The notes: generated from the sequence alone by a model not told the origin. DNA of 64,000 nt from Amylibacter sp. (GCA_021775355.1 JAJFHZ010000010.1:172667-236666); one strand, 5' to 3'. Shown: positions 8,096-17,576, counted from the first letter of the stretch. Made by a program: numbers and translations.

Positions 8096-9796
8096 ATGTC
8101 GCTTCTTGAAGTTAAAAACCTGACTGTAAAGTTTCCATCCCGCAAAGGTGATTTTACTGCTGTGGATGATGTTAGCCTTAGTGTAGAGCCCGGTGAAATC
8201 CTTGGTATTGTTGGTGAAAGCGGTGCGGGCAAATCCACCGTTGGGAATGCTATAATTTCGCTTCTAGAAGCCCCTGGGTACATGTCGGACGGATCCATCT
8301 GGCTGAAAGGCGGACGCATTGACGATCTGGATGAAAACCTGAAGTCAACAATACGAGGCCGCCGTATCGGAATGATTTTCCAAGATCCACTTACTTCACT
8401 TAACCCGTTGGAAACTGTTGGTGCGCAACTGATTGAAACCATAATCCTGCACCTTGAACTAAGCGAAAAAGCCGCCCGCGCACGTGCGATAGACCTGTTG
8501 AACCAAGTCGGTATCGAAAATGCGGAAGAGCGTGTTGATCAGTATCCGCACCAGTTTTCAGGTGGGATGCGCCAACGCGTAGTCATCGCCCTGGCGCTTT
8601 GTTCCGACCCTGAAGTTGTGATCGCAGATGAACCAACAACAGCACTTGATGTATCTATCCAAGCCCAAATCCTAAGCTTGCTGCGCAAACTTTGCGAAGA
8701 ACGCAATGTCGGGATGATAATGGTGACCCATGATATGGGGGTAATCGCTGAAATCACCGACCGCGTTGCGGTGATGTATCGCGGCAAACTGGTTGAGATC
8801 GGTGAAACAGAAAAGGTTTTATATAAACCAACCCATGAATACACCAAAAGCCTGATCTCGGCCGTGCCAAGACCAGATAAGAAAGCCGATAGATTTCCGC
8901 TTGTAACTTATATCGAAGATGTGGAAACGCTTCCTGAAGATGTCAAACTGTCTGACCTGTGGTTGGGCAAAACCCGCGACTACGAAGATTTTGAAGGCTC
9001 TATGTTAACCGTCGAAAGGTTAAAACTGGATTTTGTGACCAAACGCGCCATTTTCAAACGCAACAATACCTATTTTACCGCCTTGAAAGGCGTATCTTTT
9101 GACATCAAACAAGGTGAAGTTTTTGGGATTGTTGGTGAAAGCGGGTCCGGCAAATCAACAATTGCCAGATGTGTCACCGGGATTTACGAACCATCGGACG
9201 GTACAGTTTCAATCTGCGGGGCCGATCTGAACAAGCTGGTAGATATAAACAAACGGAATTACTACAGACGTCAAACGCAAATGGTGTTTCAGGACCCGTT
9301 TTCATCGTTGAATGGCCGTATGCGAGTGGAAAATATTATCGCCGAGCCGATTATTTTTCATAAACAGGCTGCCGACAAAACCGAAGTGAGAAAAATCGTG
9401 CACGAACTGCTGGAAATTGTTGGATTAGGCACGGGTGCTGCACGCAAATTCCCGCATGAGTTTTCAGGCGGGCAAAGGCAACGTATCTCTATCGCACGCG
9501 CCCTTGCAACACGCCCCAGGTTTTTGATCTGCGATGAACCGACATCCGCGCTGGACGTATCTATTCAGGCTCAAATTCTAAACCTGCTGAAAGACTTGCA
9601 AGAAGAGCTTGGCCTGACCATGATGTTCATCAGTCACGACCTCCCCGTTATCCGTCAGATGTGCGACCGTGTAGCCGTAATGCAAAGCGGCGAAATTCTG
9701 GAAATTGCCGAAACCGAGGCATTATTCAACACCCCACAACACAGTTATACAAAAAAACTTCTTGAGCTGATGCCGAAGTTTAGAACCTCAGCTTGA
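8096..9796 (+). CDS. fused double ABC ATPase of a peptide-type importer
   Basis: 566-residue protein joining two ATP-binding cassettes that are separate (DppD and DppF) in E. coli. Domain 1 has Walker A GESGAGKST (40-48), signature SGGMRQR and Walker B VVIADEP. Domain 2 has Walker A GESGSGKST (about 347-355), signature SGGQRQR and Walker B FLICDEP. Each half ends with an oligopeptide-transporter C-terminal segment. The GsiA-like fusion is common in Rhodobacterales. It closes the 4484-9796 transporter operon, starting 12 bases after the permease gene. Confidence 0.93.
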   Translation: MSLLEVKNLTVKFPSRKGDFTAVDDVSLSVEPGEILGIVGESGAGKSTVGNAIISLLEAPGYMSDGSIWLKGGRIDDLDENLKSTIRGRRIGMIFQDPLTSLNPLETVGAQLIETIILHLELSEKAARARAIDLLNQVGIENAEERVDQYPHQFSGGMRQRVVIALALCSDPEVVIADEPTTALDVSIQAQILSLLRKLCEERNVGMIMVTHDMGVIAEITDRVAVMYRGKLVEIGETEKVLYKPTHEYTKSLISAVPRPDKKADRFPLVTYIEDVETLPEDVKLSDLWLGKTRDYEDFEGSMLTVERLKLDFVTKRAIFKRNNTYFTALKGVSFDIKQGEVFGIVGESGSGKSTIARCVTGIYEPSDGTVSICGADLNKLVDINKRNYYRRQTQMVFQDPFSSLNGRMRVENIIAEPIIFHKQAADKTEVRKIVHELLEIVGLGTGAARKFPHEFSGGQRQRISIARALATRPRFLICDEPTSALDVSIQAQILNLLKDLQEELGLTMMFISHDLPVIRQMCDRVAVMQSGEILEIAETEALFNTPQHSYTKKLLELMPKFRTSA

Positions 9797-9809
9797 CGGG
9801 GGGATTATC

Positions 9810-10511
9810 GTGACAAATATGGAACGCAAAAATATCATCGTTACAGGGGCGACAAGTGGTATTGGTCTGGCCTTAATACATCGTTTGCAGGATGCGGGAT
9901 ATTACCCAATATTAACGGGCCGTAACCCTAGGAAGGTTGCCGACTTATCACATGAAATTGGCATTCCGGGCTATCAATTGGATGTGTCATGCGAAGATCA
10001 AATCCAAAAAACTGTAACGCAGATCAAGGCGGATCATGGGCCGGTTTGGGGGCTTATTAACAACGCGGGAATTTGGCTGGAGGGAGAATTTGTTAAACAT
10101 TCCACCAAAGACATTCAGGCCGTTATTGAAACCAATACTTTAGGCACAATGTTAATGACCCATGCGGTTTTGCCGAATATGGTTTCTATGGGCTGTGGGG
10201 CAATTCTTAATGTGGTGTCTACAGGGGCTTTATACACACGCAAAATGATCAGTGTTTATGCAGCCAGCAAATGGGCCATTCGCGGTTTCACGGGGTGCTT
10301 AGAGGTAGAGTATGCCCCCAAAGGTGTGCGTGTCATGGGGTTTTACCCGGGCAAAGTGAACTCAAATATGTATGAAACGGCAGGTATTGACCGCAACCTT
10401 GACGTGGCTATGACGCCCGAACAGGCCGCCGATATGGTTATTGCCATGTTGAAGGATGAAGGCATGGTTTGGTCACATGTCAGCGGGCGCTCAATACAGG
10501 ATTATGTATAA
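9810..10511 (+). CDS. short-chain dehydrogenase/reductase (SDR)
   Basis: 233-residue classical SDR. It has the Rossmann glycine motif TGATSGIG (residues 12-19), NNAG, a catalytic Ser in the NVVSTGALY strand and the YAASK catalytic Tyr-Lys pair. The substrate is unknown. The start is taken as GTG 9810 behind a GGGGGGAT box; ATG 9819 is the alternative. It lies 13 bases after the transporter ATPase and may be the last gene of that operon, perhaps acting on the imported compound (inference). It converges on puuD with only two bases between the stops. Confidence 0.85.
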   Translation: MTNMERKNIIVTGATSGIGLALIHRLQDAGYYPILTGRNPRKVADLSHEIGIPGYQLDVSCEDQIQKTVTQIKADHGPVWGLINNAGIWLEGEFVKHSTKDIQAVIETNTLGTMLMTHAVLPNMVSMGCGAILNVVSTGALYTRKMISVYAASKWAIRGFTGCLEVEYAPKGVRVMGFYPGKVNSNMYETAGIDRNLDVAMTPEQAADMVIAMLKDEGMVWSHVSGRSIQDYV

Positions 10512-10513
10512 GG

Positions 10514-11758
10514 TTAAGACCCGAAGGAAAGTGGTTTCACCACAGACCGATACCAGTCCGCGATCTTTTTGCGCTCACCATCTTCCATATAACTTACATT
10601 TGCAGGTGGCATGGCATGGGTTATACCCGCTTGCAAAAATATCTGTTTTGCATGTGCTGCAATCTGTGCTTCGTTTTCCAGTATAACACCTTTGGGTGCC
10701 CACAGAATACCGTCATAAAATGGCTCTTGCGCATGACACATGGAACAACGGCCAAGGACAATATCATGCACCTCTTGAAAACCATCTGCAGAGACAAACT
10801 TTTTTTGGGTTGCATTCAGGATAGTTGTATCCGTATCAGCCTGCTCGGCAGGTTGCAAAGACGATAACCACATCACTGCAATGAACAGGAATGTGGTTAT
10901 CAACCAAGTCCAATGCGGATTGCCCGAACGTGCGTGAATACTGTTGAAATAATGCCGTATTGTGACCCCCATCAGAAACACAAGACTTGCAATGATCCAA
11001 TTGTATTGTGTCGCGAACGCTAAGGGGTAATGGGTTGATAGCATCAAGAAGATAACAGGTAGCGTCAGGTAATTATTATGGGTCGAGCGCTGTTTTGCAA
11101 TCTTCCCATACTTCGGATCTGGCGTGTGCCCGGCTTGCAAATCTGCCACAACAACACGTTGATTAGGCATGATAATAAAGAATACATTCCCCGACATCAC
11201 GGTGGCCGTTATCGCACCCAAGTGTAGCATTGTAGCGCGGCCACTGAATACTTGCGTGTAACCATATGCCAATGCGACCAGCAGGATATAGAGCAGGATC
11301 ATCAGACGGGTGTTATCGTCGCCGAACTTTGATTTGCAAATCTGGTCATAGATTACCCAAACCACAACCAATGACGCTATCGAAATCAAAACCGCAACAG
11401 GGGCAGTCAGATCAGCTGCGCTTGGGTCAATCAAATACAAATCAGCACCCAAGTAATAAACCATGAACATCATGCCAAAACCTGACAGCCATGTGACATA
11501 GCTTTCCCATTTGAACCATGTCAGATGCTCAGGCAGGGCAGCCGGAGCCACTAGATATTTTTGAATGTGGTAAAATCCACCCCCATGCACTTGCCATTCC
11601 TCACCATGTGCACCTTTGGGCAGGTCAGGCACTTGGCGCAAACCCAAATCAAGTGCAATAAAGTAGAAAGATGATCCAATCCATGCGATCGCAGTGATCA
11701 CATGCAGCCAGCGCACAGCAAATTCAACCCACTCTGACATGATAGCTAAGTCGTACAT
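10514..11758 (-). CDS. puuD: PuuD-type membrane urate oxidase with C-terminal cytochrome c
   Basis: 414-residue urate hydroxylase of the integral-membrane PuuD family, which oxidises urate to 5-hydroxyisourate and passes electrons to the respiratory chain instead of O2. Seen: an N-terminal region of about eight hydrophobic helices starting with WVEFAVRWLHVITAIAWIG. A C-terminal cytochrome c domain has the haem-binding CSMCH (338-342) and a likely axial Met in HAMPPAN (383). The frame extends 46 codons upstream, but ATG 11758 has GGGAGAG before it and matches the family start. It is divergent from a LysR gene, and hydroxyisourate hydrolase follows the same route nearby. Confidence 0.92.
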   Translation of the reverse strand: MYDLAIMSEWVEFAVRWLHVITAIAWIGSSFYFIALDLGLRQVPDLPKGAHGEEWQVHGGGFYHIQKYLVAPAALPEHLTWFKWESYVTWLSGFGMMFMVYYLGADLYLIDPSAADLTAPVAVLISIASLVVVWVIYDQICKSKFGDDNTRLMILLYILLVALAYGYTQVFSGRATMLHLGAITATVMSGNVFFIIMPNQRVVVADLQAGHTPDPKYGKIAKQRSTHNNYLTLPVIFLMLSTHYPLAFATQYNWIIASLVFLMGVTIRHYFNSIHARSGNPHWTWLITTFLFIAVMWLSSLQPAEQADTDTTILNATQKKFVSADGFQEVHDIVLGRCSMCHAQEPFYDGILWAPKGVILENEAQIAAHAKQIFLQAGITHAMPPANVSYMEDGERKKIADWYRSVVKPLSFGS

Positions 11759-11797
11759 GAAGCTCTCCCGTAATTTAGAGGATAATGCGGCAAATTG

Positions 11798-11817
11798 TTT
11801 AAATGGTAAATTTAAAT
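11798..11817. promoter_or_regulatory. candidate LysR operator between puuD and the LysR gene
   Basis: TTTAAAT occurs twice (11798-11804 and 11811-11817), 13 bases apart, in the 120-bp divergent spacer. Its core TTTAAA is self-complementary, so the pair is also an inverted repeat. Position and spacing suit a LysR-type site, but AT-rich repeats arise easily by chance. Confidence 0.3.
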
Positions 11818-11878
11818 AATTGCAGAACACTTTCAAAAATACTAAGGTAATCAGCGGTAATAAGAAAAGATAACCGAT

Positions 11879-12790
11879 ATGTCTTACATCAAACAATTAA
11901 AAATCTTTGTTCGGGTTTACGAATTGGGCAACATGTCTGCGGCAGCACGTGATCAACGGGTGTCACCCGCTGTTGCTTCCAGCCGAATAGCAGAGCTGGA
12001 AAACCACTTAGGTGTACGCTTGTTCAACCGTACCACACGTAGTCTACAAGCCACGGAACAGGGCCGTTTGTTTTATGATGGGGCCAACAGTGTTTTAAGT
12101 GCAATAGATGCAGCAGAAGCCACCGTTGCCGAACACACCCAAAGTCCGAAAGGATCAATTTTTGTTGGCGCACCCCTGGGCGTTGGTCGCCGCTTTATCG
12201 CCCCCTCTGTCCCCGACTTTAAAGCAAAATATCCTGAAATAGATGTCCGCCTTCGCCTGTCAGACCGCAGTATTGACCTGACCGAAGAAGGCCTGGATAT
12301 CGCAGTTTTCTTAGGTGTGCCCGAAGATTCCAGTCACCGCATCCGATCCATTACAGAATGTGCGCGGATATTATGCGCATCACCTGCGTATTTGGAGAGG
12401 AAAGGCATGCCAAAATCTGGGGATGATCTGGTAAACGACAAACATGATTGTCTAACGCTTCGTTTCCCGGGCAACCGTGAATTTCAATGGTTGTTGAATA
12501 CGGCCGATGGACCAAAAAGATTTGCAGTTTCTGGGCCGTTCGAATCCGATGATGGCAGTATACTGACAGATTGGGCCCTGCGGGGTCACGGCATTATCAA
12601 TAAGCCAATATTTGAAGTCATCGAACATCTGAAATCCGGCGCATTGGTTGCGGTTGCCGAAGAAACCCCGCCCAGTTCAGTTTTCCTTGGCTGCCTTTAC
12701 CCCCATAAAAAACATCAAGACCCAAAGGTCAGGTTATTCATCGATTACATGGTAACTCATTGCAAAGGGGAATTGAAAAAATTAACCTAG
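11879..12790 (+). CDS. LysR family regulator, probably of urate breakdown
   Basis: 303-residue LysR protein. The N-terminal winged helix (about 1-60) has AAARDQRVSPAVASSRIAELE and the LGVRLFNRTTRSLQATEQG wing. A C-terminal effector domain runs from about 90 to 290. It is divergent from puuD, and its last four bases overlap the end of uraH, the two TAG stops sharing CTAG. Its place inside the urate genes suggests a purine intermediate as effector (inference; the effector pocket cannot be read from sequence). Confidence 0.87.
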   Translation: MSYIKQLKIFVRVYELGNMSAAARDQRVSPAVASSRIAELENHLGVRLFNRTTRSLQATEQGRLFYDGANSVLSAIDAAEATVAEHTQSPKGSIFVGAPLGVGRRFIAPSVPDFKAKYPEIDVRLRLSDRSIDLTEEGLDIAVFLGVPEDSSHRIRSITECARILCASPAYLERKGMPKSGDDLVNDKHDCLTLRFPGNREFQWLLNTADGPKRFAVSGPFESDDGSILTDWALRGHGIINKPIFEVIEHLKSGALVAVAEETPPSSVFLGCLYPHKKHQDPKVRLFIDYMVTHCKGELKKLT

Positions 12791-13152
12791 CTACCGCGAT
12801 ACGTTGAATAACCATAAGGGGACAGTAAAAGCGGCACATGATAGTGCGCATCCAAATCATTGATGCCAAATCGAATGGGAATATCCGCCAAAAAAAACGG
12901 CTCCTTTTGCGCAGATGCCGTTCGTTTCAAATAATCCATAGTTTGAAAGACCAGCTCATAAACCCCAAGTTTGAATTCTTCGCTTGGCAGTATTGGGCTG
13001 TCAGTGCGGCCATCACTATTTGTTTGCATTGAACGGATATGTCTGCGGGTTTCACCCTCAAGCGCATATAAATCAATTTGCAAGCCTGCAGCAGGTAGGC
13101 CCAGGCTTGTATCCAAAACATGGGTTGTTAAATACCCTTTTGCATCTGTCAT
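12787..13152 (-). CDS. uraH: 5-hydroxyisourate hydrolase (transthyretin-like)
   Basis: 121-residue HIU hydrolase; it hydrolyses 5-hydroxyisourate to OHCU, the second step after PuuD. Seen: LTTHVLDTSLGLPAAG at the N-terminus with the active-site His, the catalytic Arg region, HYHVPLLLSPYGYSTY and the diagnostic C-terminal YRGS that separates these enzymes from transthyretins. An AAGGAG box lies before ATG 13152. It is transcribed away from the puuE-uraD operon, with 145 bases of shared promoter region between them. Confidence 0.95.
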   Translation of the reverse strand: MTDAKGYLTTHVLDTSLGLPAAGLQIDLYALEGETRRHIRSMQTNSDGRTDSPILPSEEFKLGVYELVFQTMDYLKRTASAQKEPFFLADIPIRFGINDLDAHYHVPLLLSPYGYSTYRGS

Positions 13153-13297
13153 TCCATTGCTCCTTTGCCCATTGTTTCGCTTAATAGTAGCGCCGTTGAA
13201 ATCATAGAATACCTAAAAGACCTTCAAAAAAATAAATATAATGCATCTCTAGTATTCTGGTAACTAATAAAATCAGGATATAAGGGACATCTTTATT

Positions 13298-14716
13298 GTG
13301 AACCGTTACTCAAGAGATATGCACGGGCATGGCCAAACACCGCCAAATGTTTGTTGGCCGAATTGCGCTAAAATCGCTGTGCAATTTGTGATCAACTATG
13401 AAGAAGGTGGTGAGAACTGTATTTTGCATGGTGATACAGCTTCAGAGGCATTTCTGTCGGAAATCGTCGGGGCAGCCCAATGGCCTGATCAACGGCACTG
13501 GAATATGGAATCTATCTACGAATACGGTGCCCGCGCGGGGTTTTGGCGGCTGCACCGCCTGTTCACCAAAATGGCAATCCCCGCTACGGTTTATGGTGTT
13601 GCAACTGCTTTGGAACGCTCACCTGTGCAAGTAGCAGCCATGCAAGATGCAGGTTGGGAAATTGCCAGCCATGGGTTAAAATGGATTGAGTACAGGGATT
13701 TTGACAAAGACGCTGAACGCCACGACCTGATGGAAGCTATCCGCATCCATACCGAGGTCACAGGTGCGCGCCCAACGGGTTGGTACACAGGCCGGTGTTC
13801 AGTCAACACCGTTGATCTGGTGACGGAAGAAGGCGGGTTTGAGTATGTTTCGGACAGTTATGCTGACGACCTGCCCTATTGGTATAACCATAAAGACAAG
13901 CAACAATTGGTCATTCCCTATACGTTGGACACCAACGACATGCGCTTTGCCTCACCGCAAGGGTTCAACTCAGGTGATCAATTTTATACCTATCTGAAAG
14001 ACAGCTTTGACGCGCTATATGAAGAAGGCTGTGATGGGGCGGCAAAGATGCTTTCCATTGGTTTGCATTGCCGTCTGATTGGACGGCCCGGGCGCATTCA
14101 ATCGTTGAAACGCTTTATGAAATATGCCCAAAATCATGCGGATGTCTGGTTCGCGCGCCGTATAGAGATTGCCAAACATTGGTATGAATATCACCCCGCC
14201 CCTGTCGATGCCATTATGCCGTCTAAAATGACCAAACCCGAATTTGTTCAATCATTCGGTAGTATTTTTGAGCATTCCACATGGATAACCGAAGAAACAT
14301 GGCATGGTGAGCTTGGCCCCGCGCATGACACGGTCATCGGCCTGCATTCTGCCATGTGCCGTGTCTTTAGGCGTGCAGACAGCACACAACGTCTGGCCGT
14401 GTTAACGGCCCATCCTGATTTAGCGGGCAAATTGGCAGAAGCCAAACAACTGACCGAAGATTCAACATCGGAACAAGCCGGTGCCGGGCTTGATATGCTG
14501 ACGGATCAAGAACGGATCACATTTCAAACCTTGAATTCAGACTACACTACAAAGTTCGGGTTTCCCTTCATTATAGCGGTTAAAGGTCTAACCAAGGATC
14601 AAATCCTAAGGATATTCAAAACCCGGATTTCCAATACCCGAGACGTAGAATTTGACGCTGCCTGCAAACAAGTAGAATGCATAGCACTATTACGATTAAC
14701 GGAAATCTTACCATGA
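13298..14716 (+). CDS. puuE-uraD: fusion of PuuE allantoinase and OHCU decarboxylase UraD
   Basis: 472-residue bifunctional enzyme. Residues 1-305 are a polysaccharide-deacetylase-type allantoinase (NYEEGGEN near 33-40, EIASHGLKW at 121-129, SIGLHCRLIGRPGR near 253-266). It opens the allantoin ring to allantoate. Residues 309-472 are OHCU decarboxylase with the HPDLAGKL catalytic His372 and GFPFIIAVKG; it makes (S)-allantoin from OHCU. The fused halves therefore catalyse consecutive steps, with the later one N-terminal. The start is GTG 13298 behind AAGGGA, giving the family opening RYSRDMHGHG. The ATGA overlap with the next gene shows coupling. Confidence 0.92.
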   Translation: MNRYSRDMHGHGQTPPNVCWPNCAKIAVQFVINYEEGGENCILHGDTASEAFLSEIVGAAQWPDQRHWNMESIYEYGARAGFWRLHRLFTKMAIPATVYGVATALERSPVQVAAMQDAGWEIASHGLKWIEYRDFDKDAERHDLMEAIRIHTEVTGARPTGWYTGRCSVNTVDLVTEEGGFEYVSDSYADDLPYWYNHKDKQQLVIPYTLDTNDMRFASPQGFNSGDQFYTYLKDSFDALYEEGCDGAAKMLSIGLHCRLIGRPGRIQSLKRFMKYAQNHADVWFARRIEIAKHWYEYHPAPVDAIMPSKMTKPEFVQSFGSIFEHSTWITEETWHGELGPAHDTVIGLHSAMCRVFRRADSTQRLAVLTAHPDLAGKLAEAKQLTEDSTSEQAGAGLDMLTDQERITFQTLNSDYTTKFGFPFIIAVKGLTKDQILRIFKTRISNTRDVEFDAACKQVECIALLRLTEILP

Positions 14717-15579
14717 AAGATGAACCAATGAAAGACAATGCACAAACAACTATGCAGTATTATGTGCCAACGGGTGGCTTGCCCGCGCAAGATAAAATTA
14801 TGACAGATCGCGCAGTTCTGAAAGATGCCTATGCGATTATTCCCAAAGGTGTGATGACCGATATTGTCACCAGCTACCTGCCCAACTGGAATGATGCACG
14901 GTTTTGGGTGATAGCGCGACCTTTAACCGGATTTGCCGAAACCTTTTCGCACTACATAGCTGAAATTGCACCCAAAGGCGGCAGCACCGCCCCCGAAGTC
15001 GACCCAACCGCTGAAAGTGTTCTTTTTGTCGTTGGTGGCACATTGGAATTGACCATTGAAGGTAAACCACATGTTCTGAATACGGGCGGATACGCTTTTC
15101 TGCCACCCAATAGTATTTGGACGCTGAAAAATACATCAAACAAAACCACCACCTTTCACTGGATCAGAAAACGGTATCAGGCGGTGGATGGGGTGGATAC
15201 ACCCTTTGCCTTTGTCAGCTCTGATCAGGATGTGCCACCAACGGCCATGCCCGATACCAACGGTGCATGGGCTACCACGCGGTTCGTAGACCCCAGTGAC
15301 CTGCGCCATGATATGCACGTTACCATCGTGACCTTTCAGCCGGGCGGTTCGATCCCATTTGCAGAAACCCATGTAATGGAACACGGGCTTTATGTGTTGC
15401 AAGGCAAGGCGGTTTACCACTTAAATCAGGACTGGGTCGAGGTTGAAGCAGGGGATTATATGTGGCTTCGTGCCTTTTGCCCACAAGCTTGCGTCGCTGC
15501 GGGGCCAGAGCCGTTTCGCTATCTTTTATACAAAGATGTTAATCGCCATATGTCACTTGATCTGGGTGGCACAAAGTGA
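14713..15579 (+). CDS. allE: (S)-ureidoglycine aminohydrolase, bicupin
   Basis: 288-residue double cupin. Removes ammonia from (S)-ureidoglycine to give (S)-ureidoglycolate. The first cupin spans about 50-150 (GGTLELTIEGKPHVL, GGYAFLPPNSIW). The second spans about 190-280, with the metal-binding set ETHVMEHGLYVLQGKAVY. The start is ATG 14713 overlapping the previous stop (ATGA); an in-frame ATG 36 bases upstream lies inside the UraD domain and is not needed. Its substrate is made by allantoate amidohydrolase, which is not encoded in this window. Confidence 0.9.
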   Translation: MKDEPMKDNAQTTMQYYVPTGGLPAQDKIMTDRAVLKDAYAIIPKGVMTDIVTSYLPNWNDARFWVIARPLTGFAETFSHYIAEIAPKGGSTAPEVDPTAESVLFVVGGTLELTIEGKPHVLNTGGYAFLPPNSIWTLKNTSNKTTTFHWIRKRYQAVDGVDTPFAFVSSDQDVPPTAMPDTNGAWATTRFVDPSDLRHDMHVTIVTFQPGGSIPFAETHVMEHGLYVLQGKAVYHLNQDWVEVEAGDYMWLRAFCPQACVAAGPEPFRYLLYKDVNRHMSLDLGGTK

Positions 15580-16064
15580 ACAATACAATCAAAACACAGC
15601 CCCTGACGGTGATAGATTTTGCCCCTTACGGTGATGTGTTAGAGGTATCCGGCGATCCAACCGTAACTATCAACCAAGGCATGTGTGACCGTTATAACGA
15701 CCTTGCCAATTTGGATTTTGCGAATGGGCGAGCGGGCATCAGCATTTTCAAATCAAAAATACGCTCTCTGCCCTATCAGTTGGATATGGTGGAACGCCAC
15801 CCAGATGGCAGCCAGGCTTTTATACCAATGAGCCAGCATCCTTTCATGGTCGTGGTCGCAATGGATAGAAACGGGATTCCTACAGATCCACAAGCTTTTA
15901 TTAGCGCCAACGGTCAGGCTATCAACTTTCACCGCGGCACATGGCACGGTGTTTTAACGCCATTGCACGAACCGGGCCTGTTTGCCGTTATCGACAGAAT
16001 AGGCAACGGCCCAAATCTAGAGGAATACACATTCAAAACCCCTTACCAAATTGATGAAGGGTAG
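15576..16064 (+). CDS. allA: ureidoglycolate lyase
   Basis: 162-residue AllA. Splits (S)-ureidoglycolate to glyoxylate and urea, the last step of the pathway. Seen: the opening FAPYGDVLE, the ERHPDGSQAFIPM core, and NFHRGTWHGVLTPL with metal or active-site histidines. GTG 15576 overlaps the previous stop (GTGA), so puuE-uraD, the aminohydrolase and allA are translationally coupled. The glyoxylate released is the direct substrate of BhcA and BhcC encoded 4-7 kb further on. Confidence 0.93.
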   Translation: MNNTIKTQPLTVIDFAPYGDVLEVSGDPTVTINQGMCDRYNDLANLDFANGRAGISIFKSKIRSLPYQLDMVERHPDGSQAFIPMSQHPFMVVVAMDRNGIPTDPQAFISANGQAINFHRGTWHGVLTPLHEPGLFAVIDRIGNGPNLEEYTFKTPYQIDEG

Positions 16065-16120
16065 GGAAAACCGCATACGGAACGCTCTTAATCCACATAC
16101 ATTTCAGGGGAGGAAATGAA

Positions 16121-17539
16121 ATGGCAAGGTACACTTCTATAGGCACGGCAGAACAACTGCGTGATCCCAATTATACACCGGCATTGGCCAGGGCTATTCC
16201 ATTGGGGGTTCAGCATGTTTTGGCAATGTTTGTGTCAAATGTCACACCTGCAATTATCGTTGCGGGTGCCGCAGGTTTCGGGTTTGGGTCAAATTCACCC
16301 GATTTTCCGGAACTTTTATACCTGATTCAAATGTCCATGCTGTTTGCAGGCATTGCAACATTACTTCAAACCATCGGCATGGGGCCGATTGGTGCAAAAC
16401 TGCCCATCGTACAAGGCACAAGCTTTGCTTTTCTACCCATCATGATCCCATTGGTCGCAGGCAAAGGTGTTGACGGTTTGGCTGCCCTCTTCACGGGCGT
16501 CATAATCGGTGGCTTGTTCCATGCATTCTTGGGTACTTTCATAGGGAAAATCCGCTTTGCCTTACCACCGCTGGTCACGGGACTTGTCGTCACTATGATT
16601 GGTCTGGCACTTGTTAAGGTCGGCATCCAATACGCCGCTGGTGGTATCCCTGCAAAACTATCAGGGGCTGCAGAATACGGTAGCATGTTGAATTGGTCAG
16701 CTGCATTGGTGGTCATCATTGTCACTTTGGGTCTAAAGTTTTTTACCCACGGGATGATGTCTATATCAGCTGTTCTAATAGGCTTAGCCGTCGGTTACCT
16801 TTACGCAATTGGTGTCGGCATTCTGGATATCTCATCCATTGGCACCAGTTGGTCACGGGCGGCAGCATTCGCACTTCCACAACCGTTCAAATATGGTTTT
16901 GAGCTTAGTGCGGCCGCCATCATTGGCTTTTGTTTGATGGCGTTTGTGTCCGCTATCGAAACCGTGGGTGATGTTTCCGGCATCACCAAAGGCGGTGCTA
17001 ATCGTGAAGCAACTGATGTCGAGATCCAAGGTGCAACTTATGCCGACGGGTTGGGAAGTGCCTTTGCTGGTCTGTTCGGCGGTTTTCCGAACACGTCATT
17101 TAGTCAAAATGTAGGCCTGATTGCCATGACGGGCGTGATGAGCCGCCATGTCGTCACTATCGGCGCGCTCTTCCTGATCCTATGCGGTTTGATCCCAAAG
17201 GTCGGCGCAATTATCCGCACTATTCCGATAGAGGTTCTGGGCGGTGGTGTGATTGTGATGTTCGGCATGGTTGTGGCGGCTGGTATTTCTATGCTGTCCG
17301 AAGTGGCATGGAACCGCCGTAACATGGTAATCTTCGCCATCGCCATGTCCATCGGTCTAGGCCTGCAATTGGAACCACAAGCGGTTCAGTATCTGCCCGG
17401 AACGCTAAAAATTCTGATGGTGTCCGGTTTGCTACCGGCAGCGTTGATCGCAATCATTCTGAACCTGATACTACCCGAAGAACTGGGCGAAGATCAAACC
17501 GAAGAAATCTCGGGTGGGCATACCAAAGGGAACAATTAA
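16121..17539 (+). CDS. NCS2 family urate/xanthine permease
   Basis: 472-residue purine permease of the nucleobase-cation symporter 2 family with about 14 hydrophobic segments. Seen: the QHVLAMFVSNVTPAIIV opening and LPIVQGTSFAFLP in helix 3. The FVSAIETVGDVSGITKGG block in helix 8 carries the substrate-binding Glu, and NTSFSQNVGLIAMTGV (family signature) follows. Close relatives carry urate or xanthine. GGGGAGG precedes the ATG. Last gene of the puuE-uraD operon, ending at a shared terminator. Confidence 0.9.
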   Translation: MARYTSIGTAEQLRDPNYTPALARAIPLGVQHVLAMFVSNVTPAIIVAGAAGFGFGSNSPDFPELLYLIQMSMLFAGIATLLQTIGMGPIGAKLPIVQGTSFAFLPIMIPLVAGKGVDGLAALFTGVIIGGLFHAFLGTFIGKIRFALPPLVTGLVVTMIGLALVKVGIQYAAGGIPAKLSGAAEYGSMLNWSAALVVIIVTLGLKFFTHGMMSISAVLIGLAVGYLYAIGVGILDISSIGTSWSRAAAFALPQPFKYGFELSAAAIIGFCLMAFVSAIETVGDVSGITKGGANREATDVEIQGATYADGLGSAFAGLFGGFPNTSFSQNVGLIAMTGVMSRHVVTIGALFLILCGLIPKVGAIIRTIPIEVLGGGVIVMFGMVVAAGISMLSEVAWNRRNMVIFAIAMSIGLGLQLEPQAVQYLPGTLKILMVSGLLPAALIAIILNLILPEELGEDQTEEISGGHTKGNN

Positions 17540-17545
17540 AACCTG

Positions 17546-17576
17546 AAAAGGGCCACGTCCTATACATGGCCCTTTT
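17546..17576. terminator. bidirectional terminator between the permease and guaD
   Basis: AAAAGGGCCA at 17546-17555 pairs with TGGCCCTTTT at 17567-17576. A-runs and T-runs flank both arms, so it can stop transcription from either side. The guaD stop codon (17560-17562) lies in the loop. Confidence 0.85.

Noticed and set aside
11759..11896. 46-codon extension of puuD overlapping the LysR start.
   Set aside because: It would cross the divergent promoter. ATG 11758 has GGGAGAG and fits the family.
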